Below, one piece after another: positions 42,208 to 51,615 of a DNA stretch of 64,000 nt. The notes under the pieces were generated by a model that saw only the letters and a program-made list of their open reading frames with translations, did no database searches and was not told the origin of the DNA. The position numbers were made by a program, and so were the translations under genes. Where the stretch lies: the NCBI RefSeq assembly GCF_900129375.1, contig NZ_FQVN01000013.1, positions 1-64,000 on the forward strand, in the 5' to 3' direction. The first letter of the stretch is position 1. Each line of letters opens with the position of its first letter. Source of the DNA: Streptoalloteichus hindustanus (GTDB lineage: Bacteria; Actinomycetota; Actinomycetes; Mycobacteriales; Pseudonocardiaceae).

Positions 42208-44120
42208 CTGTCCGTCACACCTCGCCGCCCACCCTGCGCCAGGACCTGGTCCTCCTCGGTGTCCTGGCCTGCCTCGGCGCCGCCCTGCTCGGCGGAGCCG
42301 GGCTGCTGTGCCTGGCGGTGACCACCACCACCGGCCTGGTCACCGGTCTCTGGCGGATGCCACCCTGGGATCAGTGGGGGCACGTCGCGGCCACCGTGCT
42401 GGCCCATCCCGACCAGCCCGGCCTCGGACTTCCCGCACCCTGGGGACCAGCCGGCAGCGAGCACCCGGTGCTGTTGTGGTCGATCACGCTCGGCCTCACC
42501 GCCGCCACGGTGGCCGCCCTGGCCCCCGCCACGGTCCTGGCCTGGCGGCGGCTGGCGCCCATGCCCCCGGGGCACGCCACCCGGGGCGAGATCCACGCCG
42601 AGCTGTCCGAACACGCCGCCCGCCGCACCGCCGCCGTCACCCGCCCCACCCTCACCGGGCGGGAGCGGACCCGCTGCCGCATCGAGGACGTGGCGGTTCC
42701 CCTGCACCGCGCGCCCCGCACCCGCCAGCCGATGTGGGCGCCGCTGGAGAACCCCACCGCGGTCCTGGCGCCGACCCAGGCCGGAAAGTCCCGACAGGAC
42801 CTCGTCCACAAGATCCTGGCCGCCCCCGGGGCGTTGCTGTGCTCCTCCTCCAAACCGGACCTGGTGCTCATGGCCGGTTTGGCGCGAGCCCGCCGGGGCG
42901 GGCCGGTGCTGGTGGTCGACGCCACCGGCACCGTCACCTGGCCAGCCCCCGTGCGCTGGTCCCCCATCGAGGGCTGCACCGACACCACGGTGGCGCGTCG
43001 TCGCGCCGAAACCATGGTCGAGTCCGCCTCCCTCGACCTGGCCCGTCTGGACTCCGGCAACGACGCGGTGTTCCGGGACCGCGCCAAGAGCGTGCTCCAG
43101 GCATACCTGGTGGCCGCGGCCCACCACCGCCGCGACGTCGCCGACCTCGTGACCTGGGCGGTCCTCCGAGACCCCGAACCCGTCGAGCTCCTCAAACCCC
43201 GTGAACCGGACCTGGCCCGCAACCTCCGCGCCGAACTCGCCATGGTCGCCGAGACCGCCGACGCCGTCTGGCTGTCCGTCCGCCGCGTGCTGGAACCGAT
43301 CATGGACCGGCAGCTGCGCGCCCTCGCCACCCCCACCCACGGCGCCGGCCTCGACATCCCCGGCGTGATCGCACAGCGCGGTTCGATCTTCATCGTGGCG
43401 GGTGAACACCAGTCGGCCCAGGCGGCGCCGCTGCTGACCGCCCTGGTCGAACAATGGCTCACCACCGCCCAGGACCTCGCCCTGGAACAGGACCACGAGC
43501 GCCTCGACCCACCCGCCACCGCGGTCCTGGACGAGTTGTGCACCGCCACGCCCGTGCCGCGCCTGCCCTCCATCATCGCCGACTCCGCCGGCAGGGGCGT
43601 GCTCATCCACTACGCCCTGCAGTCCCTGGCCCAGGCCGAGGCCCGCTACGGATCGGCCGGCCTGCGGCAGCTTCTGGACAACACCACCAGCCTCACCGTC
43701 TTCGGCGGACTGAAGGACAAGACCACCCTCGAATGGCTCTCGGTCCTGACCGGACAGCACGACCAGATCCGCTACCACGCCCACAGCCCAGCCCTGCTCA
43801 GCGTCGGCTCCACCAGCGTCGGCACCGAAACCGTCCCCACCCACCGGCCCGGCGACATCCGCACCCTGCCCCGCGGCCGCGTGCTCGTGCTGCACCGGCA
43901 CCTCCGGCCGATCCTCGCCCACACCCTCGACGTCACCGCCCGCCCCGACTGGCCGCACCTGCGCGCCGACCTCACCCGAGTCCGCGGCGGCGACATCCCC
44001 ATCGGCCCCGACGGCCACCTGACCGACGAAGGACCCAGCACCGCGCCCGCGCCACGAACCCCTCACGTCCGCCACCGACCCACTCCTGCGCTCCTCCACC
44101 GCCTTCGGAGGTCGAGGTGA
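42204..44120 (+). CDS. VirD4/TraG-type coupling protein
   Basis: 638 residues from ATG 42204. Two N-terminal membrane segments (LVLLGVLACLGAALLGGAG; LLWSITLGLTAATVAALAP) precede the hexameric ATPase domain: Walker A PTQAGKSRQD near 189, Walker B TAVLDELCTATP near 445, and HYALQSLAQAEARYG. It docks the relaxase-DNA complex to the channel. It is followed with a four-base overlap by a coiled-coil accessory. Confidence 0.88.
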   Translation: MTVRHTSPPTLRQDLVLLGVLACLGAALLGGAGLLCLAVTTTTGLVTGLWRMPPWDQWGHVAATVLAHPDQPGLGLPAPWGPAGSEHPVLLWSITLGLTAATVAALAPATVLAWRRLAPMPPGHATRGEIHAELSEHAARRTAAVTRPTLTGRERTRCRIEDVAVPLHRAPRTRQPMWAPLENPTAVLAPTQAGKSRQDLVHKILAAPGALLCSSSKPDLVLMAGLARARRGGPVLVVDATGTVTWPAPVRWSPIEGCTDTTVARRRAETMVESASLDLARLDSGNDAVFRDRAKSVLQAYLVAAAHHRRDVADLVTWAVLRDPEPVELLKPREPDLARNLRAELAMVAETADAVWLSVRRVLEPIMDRQLRALATPTHGAGLDIPGVIAQRGSIFIVAGEHQSAQAAPLLTALVEQWLTTAQDLALEQDHERLDPPATAVLDELCTATPVPRLPSIIADSAGRGVLIHYALQSLAQAEARYGSAGLRQLLDNTTSLTVFGGLKDKTTLEWLSVLTGQHDQIRYHAHSPALLSVGSTSVGTETVPTHRPGDIRTLPRGRVLVLHRHLRPILAHTLDVTARPDWPHLRADLTRVRGGDIPIGPDGHLTDEGPSTAPAPRTPHVRHRPTPALLHRLRRSR

Positions 44121-44545
44121 CCGACACCACCACCCCGCCCACCCCACCCGAGCGGCCCCACCGCTCCACCGCCGTCAGCCAACGCCTGGCCCGGATGCGG
44201 CGCCGCCAGGCCGAACTCGACGCCGCCCGCCGCGAGGCCGAACGCCGCGAGGAGCACGCCCTGCGCACGTGGGCGGGCCTTGCCGAGAAGGACGCCAGAC
44301 TGCACCGCGAGCTGGCCGAGGTGCGCCGGGACATGGCCGTCGCCGTGCGAACACTGCGGGATGTCGGCCGCCGCCGCGACGAGATCGCCGTCCTCCTGGA
44401 CCTGCGCCTCACCCAGGTCGACCAACTCCTGCACACCCCCCACGGGGTGAGCCGTGCTCCGAGCCCACCAGCGCGCCCACCACAACCCCAAGCCCACCCT
44501 GCCCCTCCCACTGGGCCTGACCCCACCTCCGGAACGGCCCCGTGA
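44117..44545 (+). CDS. Coiled-coil accessory protein
   Basis: 142 residues from GTG 44117. The centre (SQRLARMRRRQAELDAARRE through LHRELAEVRRDMAVAVRTLR) is a long charged helix with heptad character, followed by a Pro-rich tail. No known domain. It is embedded in the transfer operon directly after the coupling protein, so it may bridge the coupling protein and other components. Confidence 0.6.
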   Translation: MTDTTTPPTPPERPHRSTAVSQRLARMRRRQAELDAARREAERREEHALRTWAGLAEKDARLHRELAEVRRDMAVAVRTLRDVGRRRDEIAVLLDLRLTQVDQLLHTPHGVSRAPSPPARPPQPQAHPAPPTGPDPTSGTAP

Positions 44546-45099
44546 CGAGCGGACACGACGACGAGGAAGGCACGCGAGCTCGATCGGAACACCCCGTGGC
44601 CGCGCCCTCCACAGACGCGTCGCCCGAGGAGCAGATCTCGGCGCTGCGTCAGGAACTCGCCGAACTCCGCGACATCGTCCAGGCCCTCGTGGCCGACGAC
44701 CAACGCGGGCGCGTCGATCCCGCTCCCTGGTGCTGGTTCCAGCCTCCGGAGCTCGCCGAGGACCCCCGTGCGGCTCTGGCCGCCTGGGTCGACTTCCACA
44801 ACGCCACCTACGTCGGCGCCCCGGGCGGCGCCGCGCAGCACCCCATCCCAGCCTGCTGGCGGGAACACCCGGGCCTGGCGGCCGAGGTCGCCACCCTCGC
44901 GGCCTACTGGCGCCACAGCAACATCGGCCAGTCCGCCCACCCCGGCAACGCCCAGTACTGGCACGACCGCTACCGGCCGGGCTTCACCGCCCGCATCCCC
45001 GACTACGTCCACCGCTCCTGCCTGGACGGCGACCACCAACCCGCCGGCGCCCCGGCAAGACCCGACCGCTGGACAGCAGAGAACAGTTCCGACCCGTAG
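44542..45099 (+). CDS. DUF4913-like accessory protein of the transfer operon
   Basis: 185 residues from GTG 44542 (GTGA overlap). A short helix (EEQISALRQELAELRDIV) precedes a Trp-rich domain: PWCWFQPPELAEDPRAALA, PACWREHPGLAAEVATLAAY and AQYWHDRYRPGF. The Trp/His layout resembles the DUF4913 proteins often found in actinobacterial conjugative elements; the assignment is by pattern memory. It is the last gene of the uninterrupted overlap series. Confidence 0.6.
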   Translation: MTSGHDDEEGTRARSEHPVAAPSTDASPEEQISALRQELAELRDIVQALVADDQRGRVDPAPWCWFQPPELAEDPRAALAAWVDFHNATYVGAPGGAAQHPIPACWREHPGLAAEVATLAAYWRHSNIGQSAHPGNAQYWHDRYRPGFTARIPDYVHRSCLDGDHQPAGAPARPDRWTAENSSDP

Positions 45100-45200
45100 A
45101 TGGAGCCATCCCCGCTCCAGGTGACCGTGAGGAGCTGGAATCATGCAGGTCCCGTGAAGGACGGCGACGAACACCTCATCACCTTTCACCCAGGAGAGAG

Positions 45201-45488
45201 ATGACGATCGAGCACCCCGCCGAGCTGAACGCGATCATCTACGCGCTGTTCTCCGCTCCCGGCCTGGACCGCGAAGCCGCCGCCGGCATGGTGAAGTCCA
45301 TGCTCGCCGGGCAGTACTTCCTTGACCGTCCCGCCGCCTACTCGCGGGCGATCGAGCAGGCGTTGGCGCAGCCGGATCCCGTGACCGCCGCCCTGGAACC
45401 CCCCTTCAGCGAGACCGAGGTCCGGAAGTTCCTGCGCCTGGTGCATGAGGAGCTGGCGAAGGCCAAGCCCTGGCCCGCCACCACGTGA
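45201..45488 (+). CDS. Hypothetical protein, 95 residues
   Basis: ATG 45201 directly follows AGGAGAGAG. All-helical composition (AELNAIIYALFSAPGLDREA; VRKFLRLVHEELAKAKPWPA) and no Cys or membrane segment. It lies 100 bases after the transfer operon in the same direction, so it may be cotranscribed. No family recognised. Confidence 0.6.
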   Translation: MTIEHPAELNAIIYALFSAPGLDREAAAGMVKSMLAGQYFLDRPAAYSRAIEQALAQPDPVTAALEPPFSETEVRKFLRLVHEELAKAKPWPATT

Positions 45489-45758
45489 AGGCCCTGTCGT
45501 CGCCATCTGAGGGCAGAGGGAGTGGACGGGCCCGTCAGGTACGAGACGCTGCCGCCGTCGTGAGTCCTCATCGGCGAGTCGGTCCGCCTCGGACCGTCGA
45601 CCGGGTCATCGATCTTCAACCTGCCCAAGGCCAGGCTGGTCCGGCAGCCCGAGTGCGACGGGTGATCGTTGCTCGTCCACGCGCCGGCCGGTCGGGGCGA
45701 GCCCACCCACTCGCCGTCCTCCCCACGTGCTCGGCGCGACTCGTTGTCGCTGGCGGAG

Positions 45759-45902
45759 GTGTCCGATGAGGACCCTCACCACGAACCTGTGATCCACAGC
45801 GTGGGGGAGTACTCAGTCCCGCACGAGATTGTCCGCTGGGACATGGAGAAGGTGGCCGACGAGGTGCGGCGCTGCCGCGAGGTGTTGAGGGACGTCGTCT
45901 GA
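45759..45902 (+). CDS. Small acidic hypothetical protein
   Basis: From GTG 45759: SDEDPHHEPVIHSVGEYSVP then EIVRWDMEKVADEVRRCREV, ending at 45902. The second half is a clear amphipathic helix. An upstream TTG (45669) would add 30 Ser/Arg-rich residues and is less likely. It converges on the relaxase gene. No known family. Confidence 0.4.
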   Translation: MSDEDPHHEPVIHSVGEYSVPHEIVRWDMEKVADEVRRCREVLRDVV

Positions 45903-46037
45903 CGTCGTCATCCTGGACAACGCGACCGGCCGAAGAGGCCGACCTGCGCTCGCCGGCCACGACGTGTGTCGCCGCAGTGGACGGAGAGGCGAGGACCGGG
46001 ACTCGTGGCGTGCCCAGCTCGGAGTGAGCCCCACTAG

Positions 46038-49000
46038 CTACAGGCCGTGGCCGAGGTGGTGGTCGGCGCTGTGGTCGAGGCGGTGGTCGTCGCCGCGACG
46101 CTCGGCGTCCCCGAGATGCTCGTCGTGACCACGACGATCCTCGTGGGGTGGATGGTCGTCCCGGGCGTGGCGGGACTTGTAGCGGAGGACCTCGTCGCGC
46201 AGCGCGCCCGGTCGGGCCTGTTCTCTCCTGTGCTGCCTCGCGGAAGACGTGGCCATGGGGCTGCTCCTGGTGGCCGAGGACTGATGGCTGCGGGAAAGCG
46301 GTGTTTCGGCCGCAGCTTGCTGCCGGGCTGGAGGAGGTTGCGGCGCCGAGGCCGCCGTCGGGGACGAGGCCGTCATCGGGGGCGCTGGCGACGTCGCCGT
46401 ACCCCCAGTCGCGGCGTGCGCCGTCGCTGCGGACGACCTCGTGGCGGCCCTGGGCGGCGTGGGCTGGGAGGCGGCGGTGGAGTGCTGCGCGGCACCGCCG
46501 TGCTGGTGGGCTGACGCGGAGGAAGTGGCGGACGCCGCCGCGTGTGGGGCCGCCGCGTGTGGGGGTGGTGTGGCGCTGTGGGACGACGACGCCCGTGGAA
46601 CGCCCTGCCCGGGCGGGGACGTGTGCTGCCGGCTTCCCTGGCTCTGTCCCACGGTGTGGTGCGGAGCCTGCGAAGCGGCGGACTGCTGGGCGTTGCTCTG
46701 GTACGTCGACCTCGTGGACTGCTGCTGCTGCGCACCAGGAGGCGAGGCCGTGCTTGCCGCTGGTCGCGTTCCCGAATGACGGCGCAGGTGCGGCGGCAAA
46801 CCCTCCACCCGCCCAAAATGCGGCGCCGACGACACCGGTGTGGTGACCGGTTGGCCCAGCGCCGCGCACCAGGCGGCGTGGGCTGCGTGGTAGGCGTGGG
46901 CGCGGCGCCCGGCACCGCTGGGCCGCGCCCCCAGAGCACGGTTCTTGTCCGTGACGGCGTAGGTGTCGCGGTAGGCGGCAGCCAGGCCGAGCGCGTGGTC
47001 CCACCGTGCGGCCTGTGTGGGGTCGGTGGGTCGTGACCCCAGTGGTCGGGCCCAGACGGGGCGCTCGTGGGTGGCGATGAGCCGAAGTTCGGCCACGCGG
47101 CTGCCCACGGCCTGGTTGACCTGACACAGATAGCTCTCCAGCCCGCGCTCCGGGCCGGTGACCGGGTGGACGGTGCCGTGGTGCAGGCGGTGCATCCACG
47201 GCAGCGCCACCGGCTCCGGCACCAGGTTGTGCTGCTTCTGCTGGTGGAACTGGGCGACCAGTGCGTGGGTGAGAGCCTCGTGCGCGGGCGCCCCGGGGCG
47301 GCGGGGGTGCCGGTGCACGGTGTGGGTGGCGGCGAGGAGCGCGTTGTCGGCGTCCAGCCCCACGTGTTCTCCGGCGGCGGCGTGCCACCACACCACATCC
47401 CACTCCGTGGTGGTCACGTCCACTGTGGACAGGATTCCTGCCACAAGCGCCTGCCACCGCGTGATCTGTTCGGGGAGGGGTTCCCGGATCGGCGCCGGCG
47501 GTTCACTGTTCGCGGTGTGGGCCCGCACCCGCGCCAACAGGGGTTTGGCGGGGTCCTCCGGAGGCAGGGGGCCGCGAGCGAGGGCGTGGGGGACGAGCCG
47601 GTCGGCCTGCCACCCGACGTCCTCCCTCTCCCGCAGGTACTCCAGGAGTTCGGGCAGGCCGTCGTCGTCGGTGTCCGGTTGGGTGAGCACCGTCGGACAC
47701 AGCCTGGCCAGCAGCGCCCGATGCCGTGCCGTGGCCAGTTGCTCGGCGCCGTAGTCGTGATGGGACAGCAGGGTCGCCAGAGATTCGGTCCGGGCGAGAT
47801 GGTCACGCAGGACCTGGGTGGCGGAGAACTCCACGTCGCTGTTCCGCACCGCCGCGGCGAGCACGCGCAGGGCCTGACGTTCGGGCGGGGTTTCCTCGTG
47901 GAAGTCCGGGTCCGCGACGTGCTGGACGGTCTCGACGTAGAGGCGGTTCTCCCGCATCGAGCGGGTGATCGCCGGATACAGCTGTTCCCTCGTCATGCCC
48001 TGGGGGATCAGGACATGCGCACTGTCCCGGGTGGTCATGCCCTGGCAGCGGTGGATGGTCGCGGCGTAGGCGAGTTCGACGTACCGCTCCACATAGGACG
48101 CCGGCAGCCGCACCTCCCAGTCGAAGACGCGGTGCCGCACCACCAGGCCCCCTCCGTCATCGGCGTGGCGCAGGACCCGCCAGGTGTCGCCGTTCATCAC
48201 GAACGCCCCACCCCCTGTGGTGGTGAGACGACGGTTGTTCCGGCGGGTGACGATCCAGTCCCCGACCCCGGCGAACGTGCCGTCGTGCAACGCCACACCC
48301 GCGGCCTCGACCTCACCCCGGGCGACACGTCGCTCCCGAGCCAGGTGGTTCAGCATGACGACGTCCCGGACGCGGGAGACGATCAGCAGGGTCTCCCGGC
48401 CCGTCTCCAGGTCCTTCCGCCACGCCCGGTACGCCTGCTCCCGCAGCGTCTCCAGTGACCCGCCCCGCACCCAACCGGCGTTCTCGTAGTAGCGCAGCCC
48501 GCCGGAGTGGCCAGCCCGGACGAGGAGGCTGGCGGCGGCCTGCTTCGGGTCCTCGAACCGCACCACCTCAGTCAGGGTCGTCGCGCCCACATCGGTGGCG
48601 ATCAGCCGGACGGCGCCGCCGGCTTCGACCGCGCCGATCTGGGCGTCATCCCCGACCAGCCGCACATCCGCCCCCCGCTCCAGGGCGTACCGGACGACGG
48701 TGTGCAGGGTGTGGGTGCCGGCCATCGCCGCCTCGTCCACGATGAGCAGATCCCCGGGTTGGATCGGGAACGCCTTGTCGACGACGCCGTGCCGCAGGGC
48801 GGTGGTGAGCTGGTGCAGGGTGTGCGGTTCGGCGCCGATCGCCTCGCCGAGTTCGTGCGCCGCTCGGGCGGAGGGCCCGAACGCGTACACCTGCCCGCCG
48901 ACGGTGTCACGCCAGGCATCGGCGAGCACCATCATGGCTCGGGTTTTGCCAGTGCCGGCCGGCGCCAACGCCACCTGCACGCGTCGCCCGGAGGTGGCGA

Positions 49001-50744
49001 ACTCGGTGACCAACCCTCGCTGGCCCGCGTTGAGCACCAGCCCGTGGGCGGCGGCCCCGGTGAGGGCATCGACGACCGCCTGGGCCGGCAACCGATGCCC
49101 GTCCGTGCGGCGCGCGGCGGCGACGAGATCCGCCTCGGCGTCGAGAGTGTCGGTGATGGTGTACCGCGGGGCATGGTGGTCGGTGAGCACGCCTTCGTTC
49201 CCCACACGCCGTCGCATGCAGTCCACGCCGTGTGGCTCCGGGACCACGTGGGGTGCGTGCACGGGCACGGTTCCGGGCATGGCCAGCACGGTGTCCACCA
49301 CGGCCCCGACCACGGCTTCCCGGGCATCGGACGCGACCCGAAGACCCGCGGTCTGGCGATGAGCTTCGGCCTCCAGGTTCCATCGCGTGAACGTCGCGTG
49401 CCGTTCGGCCACCACCGCCCTGGTGCGCGCCGCGAGAGCGTCGAGGTCCACGGGGCTGAGCTGCTGGCGATGGCAGAACACGTCGGCGGCCAGGTCGTCG
49501 CAGCCCCGAGGGCCGATCACCGCCGCGGCGAAACGCCGCCACCCCACCCGATGTTCACCCAACGTGCGGGGAGCCCGCTTGGCCGGTCGGGTGGCGTACT
49601 GGGCACGGCGGGACAGCTCCACCAGCTCGCGCGGCTCGGGCTCACGGCCGTGAGCCTGGACGAACGCCACGATCCGGCGGGCGCGCTCGGCCTCGATCTG
49701 CTGGGAGCGTCGGGACCACGCCCGCAGCAACCGGGTGGGCACACCGTCCAACTCCCACACCGGGCGCCGGAGGTCGATGCCGTCGGCGGGGCGCTGCACC
49801 CACCGCGCCCCCTCATCGCGCAGCAGGTCCCGCAGCCGACTGTCGTAGTACTGGCTGGCGGTGGTCGCGGCGGCGTGCAGGGTACGGCCGTCCAACGTGG
49901 TCCACTTGCCGTCGAAGGACCGCCGGACCTTCGCCGAGATCGGCACGTGGGTGTGCAGGTGGGGGTCGCCCGTGCGCGACTCCCAGTGCACGAACACCGC
50001 CCCGCAGATCCCGTCGATATCGACCTGGGCCTGGCCCTGGCCGCCGCAGCGGGTGAACGCCGCGTTCGTCTCGATCCACCGCACCGTGTCCGCCACCGCC
50101 CGCTGGTGCGCGGTAAGGATCCGCTGGGCGGTCTCGGGTTCGGACACCGCCCACACCACGCTGACGGACTTGGGCGGGGCGAACACCAACTCGTACCCGG
50201 ACACCGCGGTCTTGGTCTTGGCGCGCTCCTGGGCCAGCCACTTCCGGAGCTCCGCGTCATCGCTGGGGGCACGGCCGTGCTGCTCGACGAACACCGCCCG
50301 CTGCACGCCGCGGCGGATACCCGCCCGCACGGTCTCGTCGATCGGATCATGGGGCGCGCGGCCGTTGCGCAGGTTGTGGGCGACGTAGGCCCGCCCGACC
50401 CGGCGCCGAAGGTCTCCGACGACCCCGTACTCCGGGAACCGCCGCCCGAGCTGGGTGTGGCGCAACGCCTGGTCCACCCGCACGCCCTGGGCGATGAGCC
50501 GAGACTGGATCTCGTCAGCGAGGGGATGCCGTCCCTCACCGAACAACGCGGTCATCTGCGCGCCGGTGACGGTTCCACTGACGCCGAGGATGTCGGCGCC
50601 GGTGCCGATCCACTCGCCGGGAGGATGGCCGAGACGCGCGTAGTAGTCGGCCAGGGACTCGCCGGGATCCAGGGAGTGGTCGCCGCAGGCGGTGGTGCCG
50701 GTGAGGTACTCGTACCCGCCCGGCGTCATCTTCCGCAACGACAT
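46038..50744 (-). CDS. MobF (TrwC/TraA-type) relaxase-helicase
   Basis: 1568 residues from ATG 50744, chosen so that the protein begins MSLRKMTPGGYEYL as MobF relaxases do; in-frame GTG 50747 and 50753 are alternatives and GGGGAGG lies nearby. The relaxase domain carries the three-His metal site GDPHLHTHV (His262, His264, His266). A RecD/TraI-like helicase follows, with Walker A APAGTGKT near 597, LIVDEAAMAGTHTL and VRLVGDDAQIGAVEAGG. The last about 250 residues are Gln/Ser/His/Ala-rich and disordered, ending in an Asp/His-rich tail. It nicks oriT and unwinds the transferred strand. It converges on the transfer operon. Confidence 0.92.
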   Translation of the reverse strand: MSLRKMTPGGYEYLTGTTACGDHSLDPGESLADYYARLGHPPGEWIGTGADILGVSGTVTGAQMTALFGEGRHPLADEIQSRLIAQGVRVDQALRHTQLGRRFPEYGVVGDLRRRVGRAYVAHNLRNGRAPHDPIDETVRAGIRRGVQRAVFVEQHGRAPSDDAELRKWLAQERAKTKTAVSGYELVFAPPKSVSVVWAVSEPETAQRILTAHQRAVADTVRWIETNAAFTRCGGQGQAQVDIDGICGAVFVHWESRTGDPHLHTHVPISAKVRRSFDGKWTTLDGRTLHAAATTASQYYDSRLRDLLRDEGARWVQRPADGIDLRRPVWELDGVPTRLLRAWSRRSQQIEAERARRIVAFVQAHGREPEPRELVELSRRAQYATRPAKRAPRTLGEHRVGWRRFAAAVIGPRGCDDLAADVFCHRQQLSPVDLDALAARTRAVVAERHATFTRWNLEAEAHRQTAGLRVASDAREAVVGAVVDTVLAMPGTVPVHAPHVVPEPHGVDCMRRRVGNEGVLTDHHAPRYTITDTLDAEADLVAAARRTDGHRLPAQAVVDALTGAAAHGLVLNAGQRGLVTEFATSGRRVQVALAPAGTGKTRAMMVLADAWRDTVGGQVYAFGPSARAAHELGEAIGAEPHTLHQLTTALRHGVVDKAFPIQPGDLLIVDEAAMAGTHTLHTVVRYALERGADVRLVGDDAQIGAVEAGGAVRLIATDVGATTLTEVVRFEDPKQAAASLLVRAGHSGGLRYYENAGWVRGGSLETLREQAYRAWRKDLETGRETLLIVSRVRDVVMLNHLARERRVARGEVEAAGVALHDGTFAGVGDWIVTRRNNRRLTTTGGGAFVMNGDTWRVLRHADDGGGLVVRHRVFDWEVRLPASYVERYVELAYAATIHRCQGMTTRDSAHVLIPQGMTREQLYPAITRSMRENRLYVETVQHVADPDFHEETPPERQALRVLAAAVRNSDVEFSATQVLRDHLARTESLATLLSHHDYGAEQLATARHRALLARLCPTVLTQPDTDDDGLPELLEYLREREDVGWQADRLVPHALARGPLPPEDPAKPLLARVRAHTANSEPPAPIREPLPEQITRWQALVAGILSTVDVTTTEWDVVWWHAAAGEHVGLDADNALLAATHTVHRHPRRPGAPAHEALTHALVAQFHQQKQHNLVPEPVALPWMHRLHHGTVHPVTGPERGLESYLCQVNQAVGSRVAELRLIATHERPVWARPLGSRPTDPTQAARWDHALGLAAAYRDTYAVTDKNRALGARPSGAGRRAHAYHAAHAAWCAALGQPVTTPVSSAPHFGRVEGLPPHLRRHSGTRPAASTASPPGAQQQQSTRSTYQSNAQQSAASQAPHHTVGQSQGSRQHTSPPGQGVPRASSSHSATPPPHAAAPHAAASATSSASAHQHGGAAQHSTAASQPTPPRAATRSSAATAHAATGGTATSPAPPMTASSPTAASAPQPPPARQQAAAETPLSRSHQSSATRSSPMATSSARQHRREQARPGALRDEVLRYKSRHARDDHPPHEDRRGHDEHLGDAERRGDDHRLDHSADHHLGHGL

Positions 50745-51043
50745 CACGGCCACTCACCTCCCCGTGCGGCCAGTGGCATCGACCACGGACGTCGGGCTGT
50801 CACGAACGGGGAGGGAGACAGCCACCTTCACTATCCACACGCGACACCAGCGGATCAAGCAACTGGCAACACACCCACGTTCTTCCCGCACGCACAGGCA
50901 TCACGGCGCCGAGTCTGTCTGCAACCAGTGCTGTGGGGACGGTGATGTGGGGACGGTGACCGGGCGGCTGGGATCGGGAGGGTGGGGTGTGGTGGTGGGC
51001 GGGGAGGGAATGGGTTGTGGTGTCGGGGTGAGGGGGTGGGGGC
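50745..51043. promoter_or_regulatory. Region upstream of the relaxase, possible oriT/promoter
   Basis: About 300 non-coding bases. It contains CAACTGGCAAC (TGGCAA at 50864), matching the motif set upstream of the transfer operon, and a tandem repeat of TGTGGGGACGGTGA in 50930-50962. Then the sequence becomes G-rich. Relaxase genes are often adjacent to their oriT, so this is one candidate; no nic site could be identified. Confidence 0.4.
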
Positions 51044-51238
51044 ATGGGTAGCCGTGCTGGCGGCGCGGGGCGCTGCGCGTTGACGCTGCCGGGGGCTTCG
51101 GTGGTTGGGGTGTTGTCGCTGGTGTTGTGGGGGTTGTTCGACGGTGGCGCGGTGACGTTTGCTGTGCCAGCGGTGGTGTTGCCTGTCTCTGGGTGGTGCT
51201 GGTTTCTGGGGGCCGGTGGCAAGCCGGCGGAGCGCTAG
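51044..51238 (+). CDS. Small membrane protein
   Basis: 64 residues from ATG 51044 after a G-rich AGGGGGTGGGGG. Two hydrophobic stretches (GASVVGVLSLVLWGLF and GAVTFAVPAVVLPVSGWCWF) give a two-helix hairpin with short basic ends. No family recognised. The composition is convincingly membrane-like, but the sequence is G-rich and the start uncertain. Confidence 0.5.
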   Translation: MGSRAGGAGRCALTLPGASVVGVLSLVLWGLFDGGAVTFAVPAVVLPVSGWCWFLGAGGKPAER

Positions 51239-51364
51239 CGGAGGCGGCGCGGCAGTCGAGCGCCCCGGCCACCTGATCAGGGTGAGCACCCGCGCGCTCG
51301 TCACGGTCTGGTGGTGGTGTGCGGTCGGAAGTAGCCCGGACTCCACCGGGCGGTGCGAGGAAAA

Positions 51365-51401
51365 GCCGGTGGTGCCACGGCTTGTCCGTGGCACCACCGG
51401 C
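51365..51401 (-). terminator. Strong terminator of the zinc-ribbon operon
   Basis: Perfect 16-bp arms (GCCGGTGGTGCCACGG and complement) with a five-base loop. On the minus strand TTTT follows directly. It lies 26 bases after the stop of the Cys-rich gene at 51427. Confidence 0.85.
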
Positions 51402-51426
51402 TTGTTGGCGTGGTGGGTCGTGGCGG

Positions 51427-51600
51427 TCAGTCCACGTGCTCGTCGAGGCCGCAGCACACCCAGCAGCTGAAGCACACCCGTGGGATCTCGGGCATGAGGG
51501 TTTCGTCCATCGCCATGCGGCAGCACACGCACTCGGCGGTGGTGGGTGTGGGTGCGAGCCATCCGGTGAGGAAGGACCGGATGCGGCGGATCGTGTTCAT
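51427..51600 (-). CDS. 57-residue cysteine-rich protein
   Basis: ATG 51600 has GGAGG seven bases upstream and lies 15 bases after the preceding stop. After a basic helix (NTIRRIRSFLTGWLAP) come CVCCRMAMDE and CFSCWVCCGLD, giving CxCC and CxxCxxCC clusters able to hold zinc or iron. It belongs with the 411-residue zinc-ribbon gene upstream in a two-gene operon ended by the terminator at 51365. No family recognised. Confidence 0.65.
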   Translation of the reverse strand: MNTIRRIRSFLTGWLAPTPTTAECVCCRMAMDETLMPEIPRVCFSCWVCCGLDEHVD

Positions 51601-51615
51601 GGGATGGCCTCCGTG

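Noticed and set aside
41979-44147. A 722-codon minus-strand open frame
   Set aside because: Antisense to the coupling protein and hydrolase, with Gly/Val-rich repeats typical of shadows.
47067-50945. Long plus-strand frames of 463 and 812 codons across the relaxase
   Set aside because: The MobF three-His site and helicase motifs are on the minus strand; the plus frames have no motif.
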